Counted from the stretch's first letter, positions 11,945 to 24,252 are shown. The stretch is DNA of 64,000 bases from Serripes groenlandicus (GCA_031761405.1 JASEVX010000010.1:35378753-35442752); one strand, 5' to 3'. Notes: generated by a model not told the origin, from the sequence alone. Numbers and translations are program-made.

Positions 11945-12380
11945 TGATAAATTTTCATTGAAATTGAAGTTGGGATTTTCCGTTTGCAAAGTTCGGCAAG
12001 GCTACAAGTGCTTGACTCTTGGAATAGGAAAGTTTAAATGCAGATTTCAAATAAAAAGAAATGTTTTCAGATGTAATGTTGATATAGGAAATGGTTGGAT
12101 TATTAACATTAATTTTGATAAATTATCATTGATGTTGGGATTTTCCGTTTGCAAAGTTCGGCCAGGCTACAAGGGAAATAGGAAAATTTAAATGCAGATA
12201 TCAAATCAAAAATATGTTTTTCAAATGATATGTTCATGTAGGAAATCATTGAAATTGAAGTTTGGATTTTCCGTTTGCAAAATTCGGCGAGGCTACAAGG
12301 GCTTGACTCTTGGATGCAGATTTCAAATCAAAGATATGTTTTTCAAAAGTTATGTTCATGTAGGAGAAATATACGCGTTA

Positions 12381-12446
12381 AGTTATTACGCGGTTGCGGA
12401 TCAAACCCATATCCACGACGCTAACCACTAGGCCACGGCGGATTCC
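12381..12446 (-). mobile_element. SINE A tRNA-like head only (antisense)
   Basis: GGTTGCGGATCAAACCCATA ... CTAACCACTAGGCCACGGCG is the complement of the A-type head; the body is missing. Confidence 0.6.
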
Positions 12447-13257
12447 TATATGTTCATGTAAGAAAGGGCTGGATTATATTATACATATAATAATTGCTAG
12501 CCGTTGTCATTTCTGTTAACATTTTATAAAGCAATCATTTTTTATATTGTATGTATTATGCTGCTGGAGAAGTGGACGTTCAATCCTATAGAAATCTACA
12601 ACTGACTTTAAAAGATCGTGCGGGATAACAACGATATTGTGAGACGCTTAAGCACCACATACGGCAATCCAAACCTTCTGTACATTTGTGTATGACTGTA
12701 CTTAGAAAAGAATCCGAGAACGCCAACTGACAGAACCCTGTTTTTTTCCAAAACTTAACGAAGGTATAACAGACGTCCGAATAACGTAAACCGTAGGACT
12801 AACAACTAGCTGGAAGGTAATTAAATACACTACAACAATGACATACTAGTTTACTATATCGTTGTTTTATCGAAACACTGTGAAATATGATGAAATACTA
12901 TTTTACTATACCGTAAGTGTGTGGAAACTTGGTGAAATTTGAAAAATGTCGTCTGAATGGAATCATGGATAAATAGATGCATGCAACTTTTTATTAAGTG
13001 ATTTAAAAATATATATACTTGTACTGTTGAAATTATTATTGGATTTGTATCATTTGATACCTGTACATGTATTTATATAATTTCAGATTGACATCGACTT
13101 AATCACCAGTTGAAGCAACCAAACACCAACACCCAACAAGTGTTAGTTAGACTTCTTACCGAGAAAGTCAACTTTAAAATCCATCTTGGAATCTCGTGAC
13201 AATTTAGACATTATACTGTCACTCTTGTTTAATTGAATTCAGTGTTGTATATTGTAT
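12447..13257. other. Gene-free, nothing recognised
   Basis: No ORF, repeat family or splice-flanked coding segment could be supported here. Confidence 0.5.
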
Positions 13258-15345
13258 TATCCTTTTCCAACAAATAGACGCTTTCTGATTCATAGTCTAA
13301 ATTCCTTATTTGAGCCTGTGCATTGGAAAGGGTCAGTCTGAGCAATCGAAGTCTTATCAATATTTCCGCTGTTCACATAACATATATACGCTTTTTAAGA
13401 TGCTTCTGTCAAGTTGTGTATATATGCTTATAAGACGGAGCAAATACACAATCTGATCTAAACCTAAACTGTTCAATTTGCGACAATATTTGCAACTGTA
13501 TTTAATAATTTAGATTCAATTTATATAGGTTTACCCATATTCTTGCTCAGCTATTTTCAAAGTTGTCTGCTGCAGATTTGTAATTAGTGGGAAAGGGTTA
13601 CGGCATTTTGACCAGTATAGATCCAGATCACTATGTGCATCCACACAGCTAGATTTGAATCTTCACTGTTTAACAATTAGTCGTAGAAGGTTTTCGAAAA
13701 ACATCTTAAAACATTATCTATTTTAATTCTTCAGCTTGGATGCACAGTCGGATATTTATCTACAGATATATTATTTATCTAATACATACGCCTGTGCATC
13801 ATTATGCGTTTGTGAAAAGTTTAGATTCAGTTCATTATACCTTTTCCCATGCACTTGCTTATTTGAGACTCGCACCCTAGTTTGCTCAGTGTTATTTCTA
13901 GTATTTCTTGTGTCTGTATGCATAGGATTATTTGTGTATTACATATTATTGTTGGAAAACGCATTTTTCCATATCTATTAATTTATTCCTGCAAGATTTG
14001 TATGTCATGTTCGTAACACTTTCCCACCTGTAGCAGACAGTTTTTGAAAACACTGTGACAAACAGAATTGCTTCAAACGCAATTTCTCATTTTGCAATAA
14101 TGATATCAATTTTTAAAGAAAGTATACCTTTATTTATAGAGAGCTTCCGTGATTTGACCAAGGTGTTTTTAAAAGTAAATAAGCAGTGATTCACCTAAAC
14201 AGACGCCTTTTGAAAACAATGTGACAAAAGGATAATTGTCCAAAGCTTTATTTAATAGTTTGCCCAGTGTGTTTCTATAATCTGTAGCATAGGATTATTT
14301 GTGTAATAACGGATATATTGTTGTTGGCAAAACACATTTTTCTATTATCTCTGTAATTAATAATGTAAGGGTTGTAAGTCATGTTCTTAACCATTTTGCC
14401 ATTAGTAGCAGACCACTTTTGAAAACATTGTTTTCAACATTTCACTTTAATTATAACTTTATTTATAGAGTTTCCTTGTTTTTACTTAGATATTTTTAAT
14501 AATAATGAATGAGCAGTGATCCACTAAACAACATTTAACACTTTCCCGTCTGTAACAGACGACTTTTAAAAATATTGTGACAAACGGGTTAGTGTTCAAA
14601 ATGAGCAATTTCTACTTTTGACCAATGCTTTTAACTCTATTTAATAATTGAAATTTATTTACATCGGTTTTCCTTATTTTTGCTCAGCTGTTTTTTTAAG
14701 TCGTCTGCTGCAGGTTTTTTTTTTAACGGGGAAATATTTAATGCATTTGATCCGTACAGATCCAGATCATCCTGTACATCCCCACAGCTGCATCTGAATA
14801 AGCACTGTTTACCAATTAAGTTATTGAAGGTTTTTTAAAAGACTTCTAAATATATATATATTTGAATCCTTCAGCTAGGAAGCATAGGCAGATATTTAAC
14901 TACATTTGTAATACATACACCTGTGCATCGCAAAAGGTACAAGTTTGCCTAAATGTAGATAAGCAATAGCAGTCTAATCAATTTCTACGTTGTTTTCATT
15001 ATAACATATACATGCTTTGTTAGATGCTTCTGTCGAGTTGTGTAAATGCTTATAATACAGGTCAGATGTACAGTGTTAATTTATGCAAATGTGTACCTTT
15101 TCCCATGTACCTGCTCAATTGATATACACACCCTATCATGTTGTGGATGAGCATAAGAGTTTGCTTTGTGTGCCGATTCTATCTTGTATCTGAAGCATAT
15201 CATTATTTGTGTAAACATGGATACAGTGTTGGCTAATATGTTTGTTATAGAATACTTACGTGTCATTTAATAACTTATATATGATCTCAAACCCGTTTAA
15301 TGTCATCCAAAAAAATCTCCGCGTACAGCTTATTATAATTATTAT
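13258..15345 (+). repeat. Segmental duplication copy 1, with degenerate TTAA MITEs
   Basis: Contains several degenerate TTAA-type MITEs (TCTGCTGCAG near 13568 and 14703; CTTTCCCACCTGTAGCAGAC near 14020; CTTTCCCGTCTGTAACAGAC near 14530). Long stretches match 18.16-19.44 kb, e.g. GTGCATCCACACAGCT near 13637 and 18306, and TGTTGGCTAATATGTTTGTT near 15222 and 19332, in the same order. No gene. Confidence 0.75.
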
Positions 15346-15439
15346 TAGAACATTACCATAAGCCTATTATAAAAACGCTGCGTCGTACGAATCACTTAAT
15401 TTGTTTTAACAGTGGGCAAATGTAATACATATACTCCGC

Positions 15440-16045
15440 CTTCTGTGGTACCGGGAAATATCGCTTGTCTTCTAGTCAAGCATGTCCCTGGTTCACTCCC
15501 AGTTTCCCCGCTTCGGAACTCCCGTTAGTGAAACTCATTGCCACCAAAGTCGATCATCGGCTGCTACTGTCGCCGATGTACGACCCTGTAGCATGGGCAG
15601 TGGACGCATTGACCCTCGATTGGGACCTTCTGTTCGGGTACACTTTTCACCCGTTCGTGTTGATCCCAATCATGCTTCAGAAAATCCCTCGCTCTCAGCA
15701 GTACGCACAGTCCTACTGATAGCCCCCTTTTGGCATCGAAGGTCATGGTTTAAGGACCTACTGAGTTGTCTCGCGGATGTTCCTCGTAGCATTCTTATTC
15801 GAAAATATTCTGTTAGAGCAGCTGGGTCGGCGTTTTCATGTCAACCCGGCTATGCTACATCTTCACGCTTAGATGTTATCCAGCGATCAATTAGACACTT
15901 TTCTGAGAAAGTTGCCTCTCGTTTCGATGAATCTAGACGGCTGTCCATTAGAATCGTCTTTGATGCTAAGTGGTCAGTCATAATCGATTTTAGAAGTCTG
16001 AACAAGTGGAGAGAAGTATGTCTGCGGTAATTACAAATAGTGATG
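15440..16045 (+). pseudogene. DIRS-like retroelement fragment (RNase H / tyrosine-recombinase junction)
   Basis: Piecing two frames together gives LLLSPMYDPVAWAVDALTLD, WDLLFGYTFHPFVLIPIMLQ, LLIAPFWHRRSWFKDLLS and, in a third stretch, RRFHVNPAMLHLHA and SSDQLDTFLRKL. The pattern AWAVDALxxxWxxLFxYxFxPxxLIPxxLxK, then LIAPFWxRxxWFxDLL, is what I know from the end of the RNase H region and start of the recombinase region of DIRS-like elements, which integrate with a tyrosine recombinase. At least two frameshifts and stops break it, and neither catalytic domain is complete. The higher GC content relative to its surroundings fits an inserted coding piece. Confidence 0.65.
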
Positions 16046-16930
16046 AAGAGTAAAACGTGAGGGGAAGATATGATATATAGGCTGACATACATTAAACTCA
16101 TGTATCAATTTGATGTTTTGAAAAGAAATCAGATATCCTGTAAATCCTTATCATGCATTAATTAAATAAAACAACCGGCACACATGTTGTATACCCATTC
16201 ACTGATGAAAATATAACCAATTTACATATCGAGCTAGGCTTAAAAAAGACTTCAGTGAAGGTTAAATTGCACATCAGCACCAACAGATCGGGCCCCTCAC
16301 ACATATTTGGATAACACTAGAATTTGTTACTGTACTATAAGCGATACGCGGAGAATTTCTTGGATGGAAGAAATCGGATTTGAGATTATATATCGGGTAT
16401 TAAATGACGGGTAAATATTATATAATAAAAAATACGTTAAGACTTAAACAAACAGACGACCTTTGAAAACGTTGTGACAAAAGAAGAAATTGCTCAAAAC
16501 GAACAATTTCTCCTTTTGCCACAATGTTTACAACTCTATTTATATAGTGCTTTCCATATTTCTACTCCGTTGTTTATATACTTTTAATTTAAAGTTCTCT
16601 GTTACGGCAGTATGTCAGAGAAAGTGTGTCGTAACATATACGAATCACAAGCTAACGAGTGTTAAACGTGCAGTGGCGGGTTCTCGTCAGTTCGATGCAA
16701 GACTTCTGGTAGTTGACTTTGCGATATCCGAATTCAATATAGATATTATAGGAATACATCATTATTTATAAGACGGTATATGACTTGTATATAGGACACT
16801 AGTGATAATTACTAGAATAATATTGTTTTAATTCATAACAAAGGTTAACTATTGGATCATTGCTGAAAGTGGGTGAAAACCATAACTTTTCATCATAAAT
16901 TATGAGATGCATGTCTTTGTACGATTACGC
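16046..16930. repeat. Gene-free; TTAA-MITE remnant and duplicated sequence
   Basis: AACAGACGACCTTTGAAAAC to TCTCCTTTTGCCACAATGTT (16448-16530) is one half of a TTAA-type MITE. TTTATATAGTGCTTTCCATA (~16540) and GGTTAACTATTGGATCATTG (~16843) recur at ~19470 and ~19573, extending the segmental duplication. 16045-16440 shows nothing else. Confidence 0.6.
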
Positions 16931-17846
16931 AGTTTTAATAAATTATCATTGAACGGAAGTTGGGACTTTCCGTTTGCAAACTTCGGCCAGGCTACAAGTT
17001 TAAATGCATATTTCAAATCAAAAGAGATGTTTTCAGATGTTATGTTGATATAGGAAAGGGTTTCGGTATTAACATTCATTTTGATAAATTATCATTGAAG
17101 TTGGAATTTTCCGTTTGCAAAGTTCGGCCAGGCTACAAAGGAGATAGGAAAATTTAAATGTCGATTTCAACTCAAAAATATGTTTTTCAAATAGTATGTT
17201 CATGTAGGAAATATGGTTGGATTATTAACATGCATTTTAATAAATTATCATTGAAATCGAAGTTTGGATTTTCCGTAAGTAAAGTTCGGCCAGGCTACAA
17301 GGGCTTGACTTTTTGAATAGGAAAATGTAAATGTAGATTTCAAATCGCCGTGGTCGAGTGGTTAGCGTCTGGGATTTGGATCCGGGTGTCCCGGGTTCGA
17401 TCCTCAGTCGCGGCACACGGTCATGGTGGAGTGCCCTTGATCAAGGCACATTTTCTAGCCTAGTACTGGTTTGCTTACCTAGGGATCATGAATAAGTGAA
17501 CTGTTGCCGTGAAATAACTGAAATAATGTTGAAAGCGCAGTAAAACCCCATTTAAAGCAAAAATTAATTATCATTGAAATTGAAGTTTGGATTTTCTGTT
17601 TGCAAAGTTCGGCCAGGCTACAAGGGCTTGACTTTAGGAATAGAAAAATGTAAATGCTGATTTCAAATCAAAGATATGTTTTTCAAATTGTATGTTCATG
17701 TAGGAGAAATGGTTGGATTATTAACATTCATTATAATTAATTATCATTGAAATTGAAGTTTGGATTTTCCATTTGCAAAATTCGGCCAGGCTACAGGGGC
17801 TTGACTCTTGGAATAGGAACGTTTAAATGCAGATTTCAAATCATAG
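16931..17846 (+). repeat. Further units of the ~165-bp satellite
   Basis: TTTCCGTTTGCAAACTTCGG and TTCCGTTTGCAAAGTTCGGC, then TACAAG and TTAAATG...ATTTCAAAT, repeat about five times, split by a sense SINE at ~17.35 kb. Confidence 0.75.
17347..17553 (+). mobile_element. SINE, head type A (sense, near full length)
   Basis: Head: GCCGTGGTCGAGTGGTTAGC (A box), CTGGGATTTGGATCCGGGTG, then CGGGTTCGATCC (B box). Body: GTCATGGTGGAGTGCCCTTG, CTAGCCTAGTACTGGTTTG and GATCATGAATAAGTGAACTG. 3' domain: GCCGTGAAATAACTGAAATA ... GTTGAAAGCGCAG with an A-rich tail. It lies within the satellite array. Confidence 0.85.
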
Positions 17847-17946
17847 GTACCAGTTACCTAGTGTTTATTGCGAGAAAGCCAGGACACACGCGTTTTTCCA
17901 TGTTTTAATATCTCTTAAACATTTATTCCTTCAATTTCAACATTTG

Positions 17947-18109
17947 AGTTATATCACTGACAGTTTCACTTATTCATGATCCCTGGGTAAACAAACCAGT
18001 ACTAGGCTAGGAAATGTGTCTTTCCCAAGGACACTCCACCATGACCTCAGCGCCGCGACCGCGGATCAAACCCATATCCACGACGCTAACCACTAGGCCA
18101 CGGCGGATT
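17947..18109 (-). mobile_element. SINE, head type A (antisense)
   Basis: Complement of the 3' domain, body and full tRNA-like head (ends CTAACCACTAGGCCACGGCG). Confidence 0.78.
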
Positions 18110-18119
18110 CTTAAGGTGC

Positions 18120-19680
18120 AACCTAAACTGTGCAACCTAAACTGTTCAATTTGCGACAATGTTTCAAACTGTATTTAATAATTTAGATTCAATTAATATA
18201 GGTTTACCCATATTTTTGCTCGTATGTTTTCAAAGTTGACAGCTGCAGATTTGTAAGTGGGAAAGGGTTACGGCATTTTCATCAGTATAGATATAGATCA
18301 GTATGTGCATCCACACAGCTGGATTTAAATCTTCACTGTTTAACGATAAGTTATAGAAGAATTTTATCTAGTTAACCTTCAGCCTAGATGCACAGTCTGA
18401 TATTTATCTACAGATTCAGTTCATTATACCTTTTCCCATGCACTTTGTCATTTGAGTCTTACACCCTATAACGTTGTTGTTAATCATAAGAATTTGTCCA
18501 GTGTGTTTCTTGTATCTGTAGCCTACGATTATTTGTGTAATTACATATATATATATATATATTGTTGGAAAACGCATTTTTCCATATGTCGTGTTCGAAA
18601 CACTTTCCCAACTGTAGCAGACATTTTTTGAAAACATTGTGACGAACAGAATTTCAACAATGATTTCAACTTTCACAGAAAGTATACCTTTATTTAAAGA
18701 GGGCTTCCGTGATTTGACCTAGATGTTTTTAAAAATAAATAAGCAGTGATCCACCTAAAGAAACGTTTACCCTTCCCCGTCTGCAGCAGATTTCTTTTGA
18801 AAACAATGTGACAAAAATATAATTGTTCAAAGCTTTATTTATTATTTTAATACAGTTTGCTCAGTGTGCGGATTGTTACTACAATCTGTTATTTTCACTT
18901 TAATTATACCTTTATTTATAGAGTTTCCTTGTTTTTAGCTAGATGTAGATGTTTTTTCTTTTCATTTTAAGTATACCTTTATTTATAGAGTTTTCTTGTT
19001 TTTACCTACATGTTTTCAATAATGATAAATAAGCAGTGAGCCACCAAACAAATCAGTAAAAAAAACCTGTAACAGACGACTTTTGAAAACATTGTGACAA
19101 AAGGTTAGTGTTCAAAATGAGCAATTTTTTTCTGCCGCAATGCTTTTAATAAGGCATTTGTGATCAGTACATATCCAGATCATCCTGTACATTCTCACAG
19201 CTGAATCTGAATATGCACCGTTTGCCAATTAAGTTAAAGAAGGATTTTCAAAATAATCTAAAAACATATATCTTTTTGAATAATTCAGCTTGGAGGCATA
19301 GGCAAATATTTATGTAAAAACGGATATAGTGTTGGCTAATATGTTTGTTATAGAATACTTACGTGTCATTTAATAACTTATATATGATCTGAAACCCGTT
19401 TAATGTCATCCAAAAAGATCTACTGCTTAGGCTGATGATAATGTTCTAGTAATAATTGTAATGAGCAGTACGCGGAGTATTTATATAGTGCTTTCCATAT
19501 TTCTACTCAGTTGTTTATATATCTTGAATTTAAAGTTCTCTGTTACAGCAGAGTTTATGTTTAATTCATAACAAAGGTTAACTATTGGATCATTGCTGAA
19601 AGTGGGCGAAAACGCTAAACTTTTCATCATAAATTATGAGATGCATGTCTATGTACGATTGCGCAGGTTTTCCAGAGTTT
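18120..19680 (+). repeat. Segmental duplication copy 2
   Basis: Collinear with parts of 13.4-16.9 kb, with deletions: the DIRS-like fragment is not present. It includes an (AT)n run near 18545-18562 and degenerate TTAA-MITE pieces (TCTGCAGCAGA near 18779; GTAACAGACGACTTTTGAAA near 19068). No gene. Confidence 0.75.
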
Positions 19681-19730
19681 TACATTTAAAAATGTTTTTA
19701 TCTCTGGTTTTTACCCCTGGGTCAATTGAA

Positions 19731-20740
19731 TGAGAATGAGAACTAGAGCGAGCACAATACTATGCATGTAAGCGCTTTATGTGCGCTAAGCAGAAAGCAT
19801 CAAATTTTGCCATTTTAGGAGATTGTGCTCGTTACCCTATGTATATAACATCACGAAAACGTTGTATAAACTATTGGTTAAAAGTAATAAGGATGCCACA
19901 ATCACGATTTGTAAAGAAATGCTATCATATGATGTTAAATGATGATGTAAACGGCCATACTAATTGGGCAACAAGCATAAGATTAATCTTACAGAGAAAC
20001 TGTTTTGGGATAGTATGGCAAAATCAAATGGTCGCATCAGAACCCTTATTCTTAAAATTGTTTGAGAGCAGACTAAAAGATTGTTTCCTCCAAGAGTGGA
20101 ACGCCACAATAAATTCGAACCCTAAATTAGATAGTTACCACATGTACAAAAATGAATTCAGTTACGAAAAATATCTTGAAGTGCTTGACATACGGAAATT
20201 TCGATATATTTATGTAAATTTTAGAGTTGGAGCACATGAATTTGAAATTGAAAGAGGTCGTTATCAAAATATTCCTTGAAGAAATAGGATTTGTAAATTA
20301 TGTAACACGAATGTCATTGAAAATGAGTACCATTTCTTGCTTTGTTGTGACTTTTATGACGACATTAGAAAGTCATACATTCCTAGTAAATATTACACCA
20401 TTACACAAGTTTAATATTGTAATGTCATCGCAAAATGAAAAACTAATTAAATGCACATCTTCTTATTTATTCTATGCTTTCAAACGAAGAAACAGTTTTA
20501 TTAAACAAATTGAAAGTGGTTAGATATATTTTTTATAGGATTTATGTGAATGTATATATATATATATGTGTGTAATCATTTCAAACGCCAATATCAGTGT
20601 TATGTTTGTTGGTATATATATCTGAATATGTGTGACAAGCGTGCGGTACGCTGACGTATGTTGTATTATTTGTTATACATGTTGTTATGGGTCGATGGCC
20701 TTAAATCAAACTATTTGTCATTGTCATTTCATTGTCATTG
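19731..20740 (+). pseudogene. 3' end of a non-LTR retrotransposon (post-RT C-terminal region)
   Basis: One frame reads NFAILGDCARYPMYITSRKR, INYWLKVIRMP, KKCYHMML, TNWATSIRLIL, FGIVWQNQ and FESRLKDCFLQEWNATINSN, up to GRYQNIP and a TGA (20277-20279). The same frame then continues RNRICKLC and NVIENEYHFLLCCDFYDDIR, a C-x2-C...H...C zinc-knuckle-like motif typical of the far C-terminus of non-LTR RT proteins. A stop then forces a frame change to YLFYAFKRRNSFIKQ. So at least one nonsense mutation and one frameshift are present, and the RT core is missing (5' truncation). The 3' end has (TCATTG)n units, as in CR1/L2-like elements. ATTGAATGA occurs at both ends and may be a short target duplication. 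Confidence 0.75.
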
Positions 20741-20924
20741 AATGATTTCTGTTTACAGACGTATCAGTGTCACAGTGTCATATTACATGTAATTGATTAA
20801 AATCGCTAACTTTCCCATGCAAAATATGTTTGTTTGCGTTTAGTAAACTTATATAGAGTGTTTCCATGTTTCCATGTTTTAACGTAGATATTTGAAATAA
20901 AGAATGAGCAGTTATCCATCAAAC

Positions 20925-21030
20925 AAACTGTAACCTTTTCCTGTCTGCAGCAGACGACTTTTGAAAACATTGTGACGGAAGGAGTGTTGAAAATTAACAA
21001 TATCTCTTTTTGACACAATTCTTTAATCTT
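20925..21030. mobile_element. TTAA-type MITE fragment
   Basis: AACCTTTTCCTGTCTGCAGC, CAGACGACTTTTGAAAACAT and AACAATATCTCTTTTTGACA: one half of the element. Confidence 0.55.
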
Positions 21031-21054
21031 GATTAAATATCCCGGCTCGGCCAA

Positions 21055-21170
21055 TTTTCTTTCCGACGATTGACAAAAGTCAATGCGTCATTCGTCTTCC
21101 ACCAATGGGCTAAGTCTATGTGGAAAAGCAGCCAGTTGCTTGGGAAGATTGTTGTGTGGAGTGTTTTGAC
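21055..21170 (+). mobile_element. SINE, type C body fragment
   Basis: TCCGACGATTGACAAAAGTC, GTCATTCGTCTTCCACCAAT and GTGGAAAAGCAGCCAGTTGC match the type C body; head and tail are missing. Confidence 0.65.
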
Positions 21171-21289
21171 ACAATTCTTTAATCTTGATTAGGCCTAATT
21201 AATTTTGGTACGAATTACAAATGATGTTGATTACAAAAAAGTATAACTGTTGAGCTCTTAATACTATCTATCATGTTACCATTAATTTT

Positions 21290-21895
21290 TTTATTTTTTT
21301 TTATTAAATCTTTACTTCCTCCATATAATGAAGATCAATAATTTACAAAAGTATAAAGACAATGTATAAAACAAATAGAACAGAACAAAATGCATATATG
21401 GTATTTTATGTAAACACATAAAATATTTGATGAATGGTTCAGGGTGATACGGTTGCGTACCTTTAAATCTAAACGATAGCTATAAATAGATCAATTTACA
21501 TATACTAGGGTATCGGCAACCAATTAAATCATGGTACGCAGTCACGTGCTTCTTTCGCCATCTTGATAATTTTTTATCAGGAAAAGAAACGCGCTTTGTT
21601 TACGAATATAATACAGCTGTACATGTATGTCGCTATGTGAATACCACTGTCCCCCTCAAGCTGTCAGATCAACATGTCTTGTGGTGTTTGTGATCATACG
21701 ATTGACAAACTCATATATGCTTTGCGCATGCAACCTGTTCAAACCGAGGGGGAATGGTGGATTATACTCTGCCAACGACTATGAGACCCTTAATAGAAAA
21801 CTTCAACGAAACGAAATGAGAAATGTTCAATAAAGAACATAGACATATATTAAGTAATTATAAAATTACCAATGTATCAGGTTAACTTATAAAAC
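21290..21895 (-). mobile_element. Non-autonomous element, copy 1 (antisense)
   Basis: The complement contains TACTTTTGTAAATTATTGAT, GATGTTGATCTGACAGCTTG-like sequence and GGTCTCATAGTCGTTGGCAG, in the arrangement seen on the plus strand at 43.82-44.19 kb. This copy has additional ~200 bases of internal sequence. I do not recognise the family; the other copy ends in (TAAA)n, which suggests a retroposon. A 68-residue plus-strand frame here is antisense and not believed. Confidence 0.7.
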
Positions 21896-23480
21896 ATGAT
21901 ACGATATTGAGTCGTCTGTTTAAATTCCTAACTGTGACCTAGTTATCCTTTTCCCAATGCCATAAAGAGTGTATTACCCGTCAGAGGTTTACTGTTATTG
22001 CGGTCAATTATCACACAGAATCAGTCATCTGTATAATCTGGCATTGTTATCTTTATTGCATGTCTGTTACAATTCCATGCAGTGTGAAGAAAATTAATAA
22101 CCTTTTTTTTTTAATTTGCAAAGTGGATATTAAAATTTGACTAAAACCATAGTCATCTCTTTTTTCCATACATTTTCACGTTACATTATTAGTATCATAA
22201 ATATCACTTATAATGGATGTTATAAATTATTTCTTAATTTGTAAAAAATAAAAGAGATATACAAACGGTAAATTTCCATGAATCAGAGTGTCGATCAAGT
22301 CATTAGAGGCAGGGGGGTATATTTATTTCCTCCAACATTAAAATGTGTGAAACATTTACAACTATAGGATGGTTCTGTATGACATGGTCAGCGCAAAATG
22401 ATTAAATTTCCCACATTAAACTAAGTCATGTATACTAAAGGAAAATCTGATATATGTGAGAAAGTAGTCAGTGGCTTCGAAAGAATGTTGTGTAAGTACT
22501 GGTGCGGGAAAGCCAGGAAAACATGGGTAGGTGCACTGACCGCCGTGATATGACCAAAGCTGTTGAAAGCGGCGTTAAACTCCAAACAAACAAACAAACT
22601 ACGGGAAAAGGGTAGACTATTAACCTTGACTTATATTCGGGGTAAAAAATACATGACTTAGTCAAGAAAGAATTTGCTATAACAACATGTTTTCATGTAA
22701 TTACTTTCTAGTACTTTTACAGCCATAGTTTTGTAGCGTCGGAATTTTACTTTCTATCCTTCATATCAATGTTTAAGAAGAGATAAAAAAGAAAAAGATA
22801 AGCAACATTGAAAACAAGGATATCACACGTTGTTGTAACCTATATACAGTTAACCTAATTTAACTTTTCATTGTAGATAAATCTTTTGATCTCTCTAAAG
22901 AAAATGATAGATTCATAGACATATGAATATAACACTTCAAGATATTCAGGTATATATTATGTCATGTGACAAAGTAGAGGGGAAAGAGAGAGAGACAGAC
23001 AGAGAGAGGGAGAGAACATTCGCATGTATCAGATGAAGTTAGTTATATATTATTACAACTCTCTTTCCGTAGGTGATAAAATGCATTTAAAGTTTCGGAG
23101 TTTGTTCTACTCTCATTTCGTTTGTATACATGTGTACTGTAACTATACGTATTAAAAAACATTGTAGTAAAAGTGATACAAGGTAGTTTCTGGTTTAATG
23201 ATGAACTCAATCTATAAGTTCTGTCATTAATGAGTAACTTTCCTTTGAAATACTGTATTTAGATGAAACTTAAATATATGTGTTTTCATTGGAACTAATG
23301 TAGAAACAGAAGCGGAAATGTTTTGCAAACGTAATCATATGATTAAAGTTATCTACCACCCTACCCTTTTTCCAATTAAATTCAGTATATAAACGGGGCC
23401 AGAATGCTCTCACAGTTTCGTTTCAGTAAACAAATTAAATGAAACCGGCTAACAGAAAGAGGTACAAACAAAATAAATAG
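21896..23480. other. Gene-free; one SINE tail
   Basis: Apart from the SINE piece at 22.47-22.60 kb and a short GAGAGACAGAC purine tract near 22985, nothing is recognised. Confidence 0.5.
22466..22600 (+). mobile_element. SINE, type C 3' part
   Basis: GGTGCGGGAAAGCCAGGAAA, GACCGCCGTGATATGACC and GTTGAAAGCGGCGTTAAACT, ending in (CAAA)n. Confidence 0.75.
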
Positions 23481-24250
23481 AATAGTCTTCCCTCCTAATA
23501 GGCCAGTCAATCTAGCTCATTTTAGGGCTTGACCCACCACAAATTGCAAAATAACCGATTCCACCTGTATTCATTCAGGAATGACCCCCTAAACACCATA
23601 TTAAGAATCTCAAGGAATCTAAATAGGGGAAGGGGTCAAATATGCTAATTTATGCTAATTTATGCTAATTAGTAGCCAAATATAGGGAAACGATGACTTT
23701 TGTCAAAAATCATCCGAATAAGTCAATCAAGGTGTCTAATCTTATGTTTTCAGTATCCAGGAAACCAATGAAACCATTCTGAACGAGAAAAAATATGTTG
23801 CATCATGGATAATATGCAAATTAATCACCAATTTTTGCCGATTTTTGGGTCAATTTGGGATATTTGTAATTTTCGTGAAAAATTATCATGTTGTGACCAT
23901 TTATGAGTCTTACCCTATGTTCTTAGGGTCAAGGAAACCAACGAATATTGTTTTATTACAATAAAAGGCATTGCATCATGGGAAATATGCAAATTACCCA
24001 CATTAATTGCCGATTGAAATGAGAACGTCTAGCAATAGAACGTTTCAGACACAGCATATAAATGCGTATAAATATATTATACAGCATTTAAATGTCTTAG
24101 TCACTCACAACCTGGTAAATAGTAATCCAGTCATTGTTTTCAGGGTAAAGCTAGCTTAATTAGCTATTTATTTTGCATTTGTAATGTTAGCAGGGGAACG
24201 TTCACATTTTCACAATTACTGACGGCTTTTAACTGGACCCTTTTCTTTTT
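23481..24250. other. Probable non-coding flank of the nuclease-bearing transposon
   Basis: Contains three TATGCTAATT units (23641-23670) and a motif used twice: TTGCATCATGGATAATATGC and TTGCATCATGGGAAATATGC followed by AAATTA. It is directly 3' of the minus-strand nuclease pseudogene. Assignment to the same element is inference from position. Confidence 0.4.
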
Positions 24251-24252
24251 AT

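Larger units (their letters stand above)
10440..12380 (+). repeat. Satellite-like repeat, ~160-175-bp unit, >10 copies
   Basis: The core GGATTTTCCGTTTGCAAAGT recurs near 10485, 10658, 10831, 10995, 11157, 11408, 11580, 11740, 11970, 12140 and 12270, followed by TCGGCAAGGCTACAAG, a TTTAAATGCAGATTTCAAAT block and TGTTCATGTAGGA. Spacing is 173, 173, 164 and ~162. Antisense SINE pieces interrupt the array at ~11.28 and ~11.85 kb. Further units lie at 16.93-17.34 and 17.56-17.85 kb. Reading frames such as LGFSVCKVRQGYK repeat only because some units are near 165 bases. Confidence 0.82.

Noticed and set aside
11351..12431. ORFs with repeated LGFSVCKVRQGYK motifs, possible repeat protein
   Set aside because: They arise from the ~165-bp satellite; unit lengths of 173, 164 and 162 break the frame and SINE fragments supply the starts.
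21627..21833. A 68-residue ORF on the plus strand
   Set aside because: It lies antisense in a non-autonomous element that recurs at 43.8-44.2 kb and has no conserved frame there.
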